Assembly (NCBI RefSeq): GCF_000429025.1
Contig: NZ_AUBB01000040.1
Location: forward strand, 1 to 64,000
Direction: 5' to 3'
Origin: Actinospineispora spinosispora DSM 44797
GTDB lineage: Bacteria > Actinomycetota > Actinomycetes > Mycobacteriales > Pseudonocardiaceae
DNA length: 64,000 bases
Below the pieces are notes generated by a model. That model made no database searches. It was given only the letters and a program-made list of their open reading frames with translations, and had not been told where the DNA came from. Position 1 is the first letter of the stretch; every line of letters begins with the position of its first letter. Of the stretch, positions 42,692 to 49,610 are shown in pieces. A program made the position numbers and the translations under genes.

Positions 42692-43894
42692 TTAGCCAGC
42701 ACCGTCTGTGAGGAGGGTGTGGACGGCGGCGTGGTAGGTGGCCTGGACGATCGGGATGGTGTCCAGCCGGATGCGTTCGTCGGTGGCGTGTAGTCCGAGG
42801 TAGTCGACGCCGAACCCGGCGGTGGCGGGGATGCCGAGGCCGGCGAGGTAGTTGCCGATGCTGGACGGGCCGGCGATCTTGGTTTCGAGGGGGATTCCGG
42901 TCAGGCTCGCGGCGTCGAGGACGGCTGTGCGCAGCCGGGAATCCGATGGAAAGGCGTACGCGGGCCAGCGAGTGACGAGCTCGATCGTGGTCGGCCGGGT
43001 GCCGGGCCAGGCATCGTCGACACGGGAGGTGAGGTCGGTGAGCAGCCCGGCCGCTGCCTCTCCGTCGAAGGTGGGGGTGGTACGGATGTCGACGTTGACG
43101 GTGCACAGGTCCGGGATCGCCGAATAGCCCTGACCACCGTCGATCGCGGTGACCGTGAGCTTTCCCGGTAGCGGGAAATCCCGGTCGGCGCCGTGGGGCA
43201 GATCGGCGGCGGACAGCACCTGGACGAGCTGCGCCGCCTTCGTCACGGCGTTCGACCCCGGCGTGCTGCTGCTGCCGGAATGCGCGGACCTGCCGTGGAC
43301 GCGGAGCACGGCGCGATACACCCCGCGTCCGCCGACCACGAGCTCGCCCATACCGGGGTACCCGATGATCACCCCCGCGACGTCTCGCGGGGCGTCCGGC
43401 CCGGCGAAGTACCTCTTGGCCCCGCCGAATCCGCCGGTGTGCTCATCGACGTCACAGAGCAGCACGAGGCTGCCGTGCAAGTCCTGCGCGACCCTGGTCA
43501 GACGTACGGCGAGATGGCTGAAGATCGCCGCTCCGGATTTGGCGTCGGCGCTGCCTCGGCCCCACAACCAGCCGTCGGAGATCAGTCCGGATGTGGGCGG
43601 GTGGGTCCACGTCGACTCGTCGCCGAACGGCGCGGTGTCCAGACACGCATCCAGTACCCAGCGAGGTCCGGGACTGCCGCCACGTACTTCGCAGGTCAGT
43701 CCCACGACCGCTCCGCTGTCGTCGATCAGGACGGTGGGGGTCAATCCGTGCTCGGTCAGCCAGGTGCTGAGTCGATCCAGGACCGGACCGTAGGGGTCGA
43801 CACCGCCTCGGCTGGGGATCCGCACGAGCGCGCGGGTCAAGTCCACGACCGACCGGTGGTCATCCTCGGCCGCGGTCAGCGCCTCATGCCTCAT
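42692..43894 (-). CDS. M20-family peptidase-like protein with altered metal ligands
   Basis: 400 aa from ATG 43894. Family layout is clear: SVVDLTRALVRIPSRGGVDP at the start, WLWGRGSADAKSGAAIFSHL (bridging Asp), dimerisation domain with VHGRSAHSGSSSTPGSNAVT, then GVDYLGLHATDERIRLDTIP (C-terminal His). But the first metal His of the usual GHxDVVP is Cys (LDACLDTAPFGD), and the DEExGS motif reads DEHTGG, with His in place of the second Glu. Activity may be changed or need another metal. Divergent from a GNAT gene, with a long inverted repeat between. Confidence 0.75.
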   Translation of the reverse strand: MRHEALTAAEDDHRSVVDLTRALVRIPSRGGVDPYGPVLDRLSTWLTEHGLTPTVLIDDSGAVVGLTCEVRGGSPGPRWVLDACLDTAPFGDESTWTHPPTSGLISDGWLWGRGSADAKSGAAIFSHLAVRLTRVAQDLHGSLVLLCDVDEHTGGFGGAKRYFAGPDAPRDVAGVIIGYPGMGELVVGGRGVYRAVLRVHGRSAHSGSSSTPGSNAVTKAAQLVQVLSAADLPHGADRDFPLPGKLTVTAIDGGQGYSAIPDLCTVNVDIRTTPTFDGEAAAGLLTDLTSRVDDAWPGTRPTTIELVTRWPAYAFPSDSRLRTAVLDAASLTGIPLETKIAGPSSIGNYLAGLGIPATAGFGVDYLGLHATDERIRLDTIPIVQATYHAAVHTLLTDGAG

Positions 43895-43939
43895 GTGACC
43901 CCCCGGTCGGATGGCCGCGCGTCTCGGCGAGACCTGGCG

Positions 43940-44009
43940 ACACCGCGCACCGTGCATTCACACCGCGCAGTGTGCACACCACGCGGTCTGAACGCACGGT
44001 GCGCGGTGT
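43940..44009. promoter_or_regulatory. Long inverted repeat between M20 peptidase and GNAT genes
   Basis: ACACCGCGCACCGTGCATTC at 43940-43959 and GAACGCACGGTGCGCGGTGT at 43990-44009 are complementary at 19 of 20 bases, spacer 30. A third, partial copy (ACACCGCGCAGTGTGCAC) starts at 43960. The site lies 46 bases from one start and 16 from the other, so it is a likely shared operator. Confidence 0.6.
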
Positions 44010-44024
44010 CGATCAAGGTAGCCT

Positions 44025-44525
44025 GTGAATGTGGACCTGTCGGTACGTGACCTGCGACAGGAGGATCTGAGATGGTGTTCGTGGTCCGGCACGGCGCTGC
44101 ATCTGTGGAGAGTCGCGGGTGAGCTGGAGCGTGCTCGGACCGACGCCGTCGACTACCTGGCCGTGTGCTCCCCGGCCGATCTACCGGTGGCGATCGGCGG
44201 GGTCGACTACGAGGTGAACCCGGCAACGGGAACTTTATGGCAACTGGTCGTGCACCCGGCATTGCGGTCGCGCGGCATCGGCACGCTCCTGATTCGGACG
44301 GCCGAGCAGCATATCGTCGCTAAAGGCCTCTGTCGGGCGGAGTTGGGTGTCGAAGAGAGCAATACTCGTGCTCGGGCGCTGTACGAGCGCCTTGGTTACC
44401 TCAGCTATGATCGGAAACCAGGCGTGCGAGAAGTCGAAGAGCCCACCGGGTTGATTCGTCGTTATGAAACCGTCTGCACGGTGATGTGGAAGTCGTTGGT
44501 GATTCGACCTCGCGAGGATAATTGA
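44025..44525 (+). CDS. GNAT-family N-acetyltransferase
   Basis: 166 aa from GTG 44025, or 164 aa from GTG 44031. Acetyl-CoA loop in LVVHPALRSRGIGTLLIRTA (R-x-RGIG-T-L), and the usual ESNTRARALYERLGYLSYD tail. Substrate unknown. Divergent from the M20 peptidase, sharing the inverted repeat at 43940-44009. Confidence 0.8.
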   Translation: MNVDLSVRDLRQEDLRWCSWSGTALHLWRVAGELERARTDAVDYLAVCSPADLPVAIGGVDYEVNPATGTLWQLVVHPALRSRGIGTLLIRTAEQHIVAKGLCRAELGVEESNTRARALYERLGYLSYDRKPGVREVEEPTGLIRRYETVCTVMWKSLVIRPREDN

Positions 44526-44607
44526 ATGGATGCCGCCCGATTTCGTTCCGGACGCCCTGCTGCTCGCGGAGCTGTGTCTTCGCAGTAAAGGGCACGTCGG
44601 AATTCGC

Positions 44608-45159
44608 TCAACAGGCAGTGTCAGGTCGCGGCTGGAGAAGCACGATGGGCAGGCGGCGCCGGGTGAGCGTGCGGTATTCGTCGAACCCCGGATTGAGCTG
44701 TCGAAATCGGTTCCACAGGTACTCGTCTTGCTCGTCCGTCGCCCTCCGCGCGGTGACCGGGTGGTGACTTCGGTCGGCCAGAACATGCCCGATCGGGTCG
44801 GCCTGCAGGTTGCGCCACCAGGCAGGCACCCGGTCGTTTCCCGCGTTCCCGGCGATGACCGCATAGCAGTCGCCGAATCGAAGATAGCCCAACGGTATGG
44901 AGCGTTTCTTGCCGGTTTTGCGGCCGACCGTGGTCAGTATCAGAATCGGCATTCCTCCGGTGAAGAGATAGGAGCGCCGAATACGGCCACCGCTGTGGAG
45001 GACGACGAATGCGTGGGCGCGCGTCAACAGACCGCTCGTGCGACGGAACCATCCCACGCTGTGCCGAAATCTGGCGAATGCGCGATTGCGCCAGAATCGC
45101 TGCGTGCGAGTAAGAGGAGTGATCTGCTCGACTTCGTCGGCGTCCATCGGCGACCTCAC
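44608..45159 (-). CDS. Deazaflavin (F420)-dependent nitroreductase-like protein (DDN family)
   Basis: 183 aa; ATG 45147 is an alternative start. The family core is MPILILTTVGRKTGKKRSIP followed by LGYLRFGDCYAVIAGNAGND and RVPAWWRNLQADPIGHVLAD, as in F420H2-dependent Ddn-type enzymes. These reduce quinones or nitro compounds with F420, typical of Nocardia, Rhodococcus and Mycobacterium. A TACCT-CAG-AGGTA site lies at 45216, about 60 bases upstream, shared with two other genes here. Confidence 0.8.
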   Translation of the reverse strand: MRSPMDADEVEQITPLTRTQRFWRNRAFARFRHSVGWFRRTSGLLTRAHAFVVLHSGGRIRRSYLFTGGMPILILTTVGRKTGKKRSIPLGYLRFGDCYAVIAGNAGNDRVPAWWRNLQADPIGHVLADRSHHPVTARRATDEQDEYLWNRFRQLNPGFDEYRTLTRRRLPIVLLQPRPDTAC

Positions 45160-45215
45160 CTACCTCGTCCATGTGAGCACCGCCCACGTTGGCCTGCAAC
45201 GACGATTCCCGCAAT

Positions 45216-45228
45216 TACCTCAGAGGTA
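45216..45228. promoter_or_regulatory. TACCTNNNAGGTA operator-like site, copy 1
   Basis: TACCT-CAG-AGGTA, upstream of the F420-dependent nitroreductase gene. Same inverted repeat as at 47480 and 54746. Confidence 0.6.
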
Positions 45229-45257
45229 GTGGAACGCGGTCGCCTCGGAAGGCGGGC

Positions 45258-45878
45258 TCAGGCGGTGATCTCGCCCAGCAGACGCAAGGTCCGAGCCTGC
45301 TCGTCGGGTTCGCCGGCCAGATTGACGAGCGCGTCGGTGACCCCGAGGCCGGCGTAGCGGCGCAACCCGGCGGCTACCTGCTCCTCGGTGCCGGCGATGG
45401 TCAGCTCGCCGCCATCGGTGAAGCCGTCCCGGTCGAGTGTGCGCCGGTAGGACGGCAGTTTCGCTAGGCCCGCGAAGCGAGTCGCGACCTGCTCGCGCAC
45501 CCGATCGGCATCGGTCGTCACGGACACGGGCAGGCCGGCGACCACGCGGGGCGTCCCCCGACTGGCATCTCGCGCCGCGCGGCTCAGCAACGGGATGATG
45601 TGATCACCTAGTGTGCGCGGCCCGGCCAGTACTCGAGGATGGCGAGGTTGGACGACCACCACCGAGGCACCCAGCTCGATCTGGTGGACGTCGCGCCCGA
45701 TCGCGGCGAGCGTGGTGAGGGTGTCGTAGCCGTAACCCTGCGGCAGCCAGGCCGTACGCAGGCCGGCCTGCTCCGCGCCGCGTGCCGCATAGACCAGTGC
45801 GTCTATGACGTTGTAGTTGGCATCCTGCCGAGCTCGTTCGGGCAGCCTCCCGGCGAGGTTGAGTCCGATCCTTAGCAT
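45258..45878 (-). CDS. LLM-class F420-dependent oxidoreductase with internal deletion
   Basis: 206 aa from ATG 45878, against about 300 in the family. N-terminus is normal (MLRIGLNLAGRLPERARQDA ... YGYDTLTTLAAIGRDVHQIE, then LGASVVVVQPRHPRVLA). It then jumps to GPRTLGDHIIPLLSRAARDA, a segment that normally lies near residue 200. About 100 residues of the TIM barrel, including the SGGRFxLGIG region, are missing with the frame kept. The C-terminus is normal. Probably inactive, though it is still an open gene. The deletion point is near 45627. Confidence 0.65.
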   Translation of the reverse strand: MLRIGLNLAGRLPERARQDANYNVIDALVYAARGAEQAGLRTAWLPQGYGYDTLTTLAAIGRDVHQIELGASVVVVQPRHPRVLAGPRTLGDHIIPLLSRAARDASRGTPRVVAGLPVSVTTDADRVREQVATRFAGLAKLPSYRRTLDRDGFTDGGELTIAGTEEQVAAGLRRYAGLGVTDALVNLAGEPDEQARTLRLLGEITA

Positions 45879-45921
45879 GTCAACCATGGTAGGCATCGGC
45901 CGGCCGATCGCCGCCCGGTCG

Positions 45922-46797
45922 CTAGTTCGACAGCCAGTGAGCTCGGACGAGCGGTGCGAATTCCTCGACGCGTTCGTCGACGAAGAACAGTTTCCCATCC
46001 TCGATCGTGATCACCTGCTCGGCGCCGGGAATCGTGTCGCGCAGCCACTCGGCCCAGCGAATGTCGAAGAACTGGTCGCCGGTGCCCCAGATGATCAGTG
46101 TCGGAGCGGTGAGTCGGCGCAGCTGCGGTTCGACGGCGACGGTGTCGCGGTTGTCGGCGGCCGCATGCCAGCGCTCCATTCCGGTGATCGCCTCGGGCGT
46201 GCCGAGAACGGGTTCGAAGACCGCTCGGATCTTCTCCGCCGTCAGCCGCTCCGGGTGCTGATAGCCCAGCCCGAGGAATCCACGACCTGCCTCGACATCG
46301 TGGACGAGACCGTGAGCCTGCTGCCGAAGCGTGCCGTCCGTGGCGGCCTCGAACAGCGGAACCGCCTCGGGCGGTGGCCAACCGTCGTGGGTGTCGCAGT
46401 TGGTGAGGATCAAGCTTCGGATTCTGGACGGATGACGAGCGGCGAAGATCTGACAGAATGCACCGCCACTGTCGTTGCCGACCAGATCGACCTGGTCGAT
46501 CCCGAGTGCTTCGCAGAAGTTCTCGAGCATCTCCGCCTGTCCGGCGGTGGAGAGATCCTGGTCCTCGCGGTATCCGGTGCGGCCGTGGCAGAAAAGATCA
46601 AGAGCGATGCATCGTCGGACGTCTCCGAGTCTCACCATCGCCTCGCGCCACAACGTATCGCCGTTCAGGAAGACGCCGTGCACGAAAAGCGCCACGGGCC
46701 CGGAGCCGTACTCGACGTAGGCGATGTCACCGACCTTGGTGGTGACCGTCTTCTGTACCGGTTCCCTGGTGGTGCCGACCTGGGGGATGTTACTCAT
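45922..46797 (-). CDS. Alpha/beta hydrolase, dehalogenase-like, with changed active site
   Basis: 291 aa from ATG 46797 with a GAGAGG ribosome site. Fold signatures: GPVALFVHGVFLNGDTLWRE (oxyanion loop), IDQVDLVGNDSGGAFCQIFA (nucleophile elbow G-N-D-S-G, so Asp, as in haloalkane dehalogenases and epoxide hydrolases) and APTLIIWGTGDQFFD (acid). The catalytic His normally lies in a GHF-like motif near the C-terminus. Here the same place reads TIEDGKLFFVDERVEEFA, Lys for His. Either the enzyme works differently or it has lost turnover. Neighbour of the LLM and NTF2-like genes, all leftward. Confidence 0.75.
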   Translation of the reverse strand: MSNIPQVGTTREPVQKTVTTKVGDIAYVEYGSGPVALFVHGVFLNGDTLWREAMVRLGDVRRCIALDLFCHGRTGYREDQDLSTAGQAEMLENFCEALGIDQVDLVGNDSGGAFCQIFAARHPSRIRSLILTNCDTHDGWPPPEAVPLFEAATDGTLRQQAHGLVHDVEAGRGFLGLGYQHPERLTAEKIRAVFEPVLGTPEAITGMERWHAAADNRDTVAVEPQLRRLTAPTLIIWGTGDQFFDIRWAEWLRDTIPGAEQVITIEDGKLFFVDERVEEFAPLVRAHWLSN

Positions 46798-47053
46798 CGT
46801 GACCTCTCCTCGCGGACTGGCAGGGGCGACTTCGACCAGTGGAAGTCTCGACCCTTCCCCCACAGGAGGGTCAACCAAGCGCTCGATGGGCCGGTGGCCA
46901 GTGGCGAGTGGAGGCCTCGGTGCCCCAAGCGCCAGGCCGTCGAGTGCCGGAGGAACGGCACTGGAGCACACGTCCTCCCCCCGACCGCAGACCATGCGGC
47001 AGCCCCATGACCGACCCGATGAGGGAACCTTGATCCGGTTCGTTCAGTGCTGG

Positions 47054-47416
47054 TCAGGATCGGTTGAACTGGTAGTCGGTATGGATCAGGCCGTCATCGT
47101 CGAGCAGGAGTACGGCGTAACCGCCGCCGACCGCGGCGCCGCCGGTGGCGGGGGCCATCTCCCAACGGAGGTGGATCGCGTCGTGGTGAGCCGTGGGTTG
47201 GCCGACCGTGCTGAAGCGGAAGTCCTTGGTGGCGACGAATTGCTCGTGCGCGTCGGCGACTCGGACCTCGATGGCTTCGCGTCCCCGGTAGACCTGCGAT
47301 TCGAGGGTGTGGGTCGCGGCGTTCGCCCACAGCGCGGAGACGATCTTCGTGCGGATGGCGGGATCGGATTCGTTCCACACGGCGGTGTAGCGGTCGACGA
47401 TGTCCGAGATGTTCAT
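47054..47416 (-). CDS. NTF2/SnoaL-like protein
   Basis: 120 aa from ATG 47416. SnoaL-like cone fold: IVDRYTAVWNESDPAIRTKI, VYRGREAIEVRVADAHEQFV, then HHDAIHLRWEMAPATGGAAV. Such proteins bind or isomerise small molecules, but no catalytic set is evident. Divergent from the MmyB-like regulator at 47529. The TACCTNNNAGGTA site at 47480 lies between them. Confidence 0.7.
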   Translation of the reverse strand: MNISDIVDRYTAVWNESDPAIRTKIVSALWANAATHTLESQVYRGREAIEVRVADAHEQFVATKDFRFSTVGQPTAHHDAIHLRWEMAPATGGAAVGGGYAVLLLDDDGLIHTDYQFNRS

Positions 47417-47479
47417 GGGCGGGCTCCTTCGGTAGTGGTCGAGCCACAACCGTGAACCACGCCTGTCCGCGAAGCGACT

Positions 47480-47492
47480 ACCTCGCAGGTAC
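47480..47492. promoter_or_regulatory. TACCTNNNAGGTA operator-like site, copy 2
   Basis: TACCT-CGC-AGGTA in the gap between the NTF2-like gene and the regulator. The neighbouring bases (GAAAACGAG on the minus strand) also match those beside copy 3, so a longer promoter block is shared. Confidence 0.65.
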
Positions 47493-47528
47493 TCGTTTTC
47501 GCTTTCCTCGGCGGATACGGTTCCGCTC

Positions 47529-48329
47529 ATGACAGCCGCGGTGGTCGGGTTGCTGATTCGCCGGCAGCGTGACCTGGTCCGGCGCAGCCAGATGAGCCTG
47601 GCGCACGAGATCGGGGTGTCGCCTCGCCATTTGAGCTTCGTGGAGCTGGGGAAGTCCCGGCCGAGCCCGAAGCTGTTGCTGGCGATCGCCGAGCACCTCG
47701 ACGTGCCGCTGCGTGAGCGCAACGACTGGTTGCTGGCCGCCGGCTACGCCCCGCACTATCCGGAGACACCGCTGGCCGGGCCGCGACTCGCTCGGGTCCG
47801 CGAGTCGCTGCAGGCACTGTTGGACGCGCACGAGCCCTACCCGGGTGTCGTGGTCGATCGACGCTGGAGTGTCCAGCTCACGAATGCGGCGGCGGCGCGC
47901 TTCTCCGCCGGGATTCCCGAAGGGGTGCGCGGCTCGCCCACGAACATATTCCGGGTGTCCCTGCATCCGGACGGTTTAGGCGGCCGTACCCACAATTTCG
48001 CCGAGTGGTCGACCTATCTGCTGCGTCAGCTCGACCGGGCGGTCACCCAGACGCAGGACGTCGAGCTGGCCGCGCTGGCGGCGGAGATCGCCACCTGGCC
48101 GTCCATCCCGGACCGGCGAAGCTGGACCCGCCTGCTGCCGGTCGACCAGCTCAACCCGGTGATGCCCTGGCGGCTCCGACTCGACGGCGAAGACCTGTCG
48201 TTGTTCACCACGATGAGCACCTTCGGGACGCCCCAGGACATCACGCTGTCCGAGTTGACCGTCGAACTGTTCTTTCCCTCGGACGACATAACCGAAGCCT
48301 ATCTGCGGCGCGCACCCTCGTCGCGGTAG
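47529..48329 (+). CDS. XRE-family regulator with MmyB-like ligand domain
   Basis: 266 aa. HTH at residues ~8-65 (LLIRRQRDLVRRSQMSLAHE, IGVSPRHLSFVELGKSRPSP). The C-terminal domain has PYPGVVVDRRWSVQLTNAAA, matching the MmyB-like PAS-type ligand domain that is reported to bind fatty acids. Regulators of this kind usually sit divergent from the enzyme gene they control, as here with the NTF2-like gene. It is the natural candidate to bind the three TACCTNNNAGGTA sites. Ligand not known for this protein. Confidence 0.85.
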   Translation: MTAAVVGLLIRRQRDLVRRSQMSLAHEIGVSPRHLSFVELGKSRPSPKLLLAIAEHLDVPLRERNDWLLAAGYAPHYPETPLAGPRLARVRESLQALLDAHEPYPGVVVDRRWSVQLTNAAAARFSAGIPEGVRGSPTNIFRVSLHPDGLGGRTHNFAEWSTYLLRQLDRAVTQTQDVELAALAAEIATWPSIPDRRSWTRLLPVDQLNPVMPWRLRLDGEDLSLFTTMSTFGTPQDITLSELTVELFFPSDDITEAYLRRAPSSR

Positions 48330-48342
48330 CTCACGGGTGTCG

Positions 48343-48681
48343 TCAGAGCTTGACGACACGCACCGCGGTGCCATAGGCGCAGATCTCGGTCCACACGTCG
48401 CCCATTTCGGAGGTGTCGAATCGCATGGCGATCACGGCATTCGCGCCCCGGCTGCTCGCCTCCGCGGTCATTCGCTCCATGACCTCATCCCGGCTTGCGA
48501 TCAGTGCCTTGGTCATGCCGCGTAGCTCACCACCGAACATCGCCTTCATCCCGGCGCCCATTTGACTGAACGCGTTGCGTGATCGCACGGTCAGACCGAA
48601 CACCTCGCCGAATACCTCCTCGATGCGATAGCCGGGTAGATCGTTCGTTGTGACGACGAGTACCTGACCGGAAGAGCTCAT
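48343..48681 (-). CDS. YbjQ/UPF0145-family protein
   Basis: 112 aa from ATG 48681. Characteristic text: VVTTNDLPGYRIEEVFGEVF and RGANAVIAMRFDTSEMG. Members are small pentamer-forming proteins of unknown function (heavy-metal-binding-like domain). It ends 13 bases from the end of the regulator gene, converging with it. Confidence 0.85.
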   Translation of the reverse strand: MSSSGQVLVVTTNDLPGYRIEEVFGEVFGLTVRSRNAFSQMGAGMKAMFGGELRGMTKALIASRDEVMERMTAEASSRGANAVIAMRFDTSEMGDVWTEICAYGTAVRVVKL

Positions 48682-48871
48682 CGGAACCTCCATTGTGGAT
48701 CGGGGCTTGTCCGGCGTGAGGCTACTTGCGGGGCTCGCTCAGCTGCTCCCAGGTCCGGATCGAAGCCCGGGTGAGCACTCCTCGCGCGGTTGAACGTGAC
48801 ACCGTCCGCGCCGATCAGCCGGAAGGTAACGGGGCAATCCGGACCACCGGCGAGGCTCGCGACCAGGCGGT

Positions 48872-49540
48872 TCAGCTGAGCGAGACGAGGCCGCGCGGGG
48901 AGTCGATCAACGCCTGCAGCGCGGCAGGCCCACGGCTGACCTTCAGCCGCACGGCCAGTGCCTCGGTGACGGAGCTGACGGCGGCCGGGTCGGGATGGGT
49001 CGCCCGAAAGCCGAGTAAGCGCAACCTGGGTAGCGTCCGCGCCGGGTGCGGGGTGGCGCCCCAGTCGATGAGGAACGGTGTGACGCCGTCGAACGGCGCG
49101 GGGAACACCGACGCGAGATGCCACTCGAGTAGCCCGCCATCGGGCGTGCGGCGTGACCACGGCCGGACTCCACCGAGGTCCGCGCCCGCCGTCGCGGATG
49201 CCGCTGAGGCAGCGACGATGTCCGGGGGTCGCACCGCCCAGGTCACCAGCCGGGGGCTGGCGAGTGTGTCGATACCGAACGGCACGCCTGCGCCGTCGCC
49301 GACCGGATTCTCGACGTCCGGTCCGATGATCTCCAGATAGCTGGTCGGGCCGAGGCCGACGAGATGATTGCGGGTCCCTCGTCCGAGGTGGCGTCCGCCC
49401 GGTACCGGTGCCACACCGGTGGCCGAGGCGAATTCGGCCACCGCCTCGGCCAGATCCGGTACGGCGTACACGAGGTGATCCAGCAACGGATCGATCGGCC
49501 CCGTCTCCTCCAGCCCCGAGGGGGACCTGGCGATGGTCAT
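48872..49540 (-). CDS. VOC-superfamily, glyoxalase-like protein
   Basis: 222 aa from ATG 49540. Starts with DPLLDHLVYAVPDLAEAVAE and a metal-type His (LDHLVY), then GVAPVPGGRHLGRGTRNHLV and YLEIIG, the first betaalphabetabetabeta unit of VOC proteins (glyoxalase-like 3 domain). The second half is longer and less regular. Possibly a dioxygenase or isomerase; function unknown. 48682-48871 holds no gene that I can support. Confidence 0.75.
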   Translation of the reverse strand: MTIARSPSGLEETGPIDPLLDHLVYAVPDLAEAVAEFASATGVAPVPGGRHLGRGTRNHLVGLGPTSYLEIIGPDVENPVGDGAGVPFGIDTLASPRLVTWAVRPPDIVAASAASATAGADLGGVRPWSRRTPDGGLLEWHLASVFPAPFDGVTPFLIDWGATPHPARTLPRLRLLGFRATHPDPAAVSSVTEALAVRLKVSRGPAALQALIDSPRGLVSLS

Positions 49541-49610
49541 GCTCGTTCTCCGATCGTGCTCGTGAGCACGCGGTTGATATCGCCGGTGGCCGCGGCTACG
49601 GTCCCCGGTC

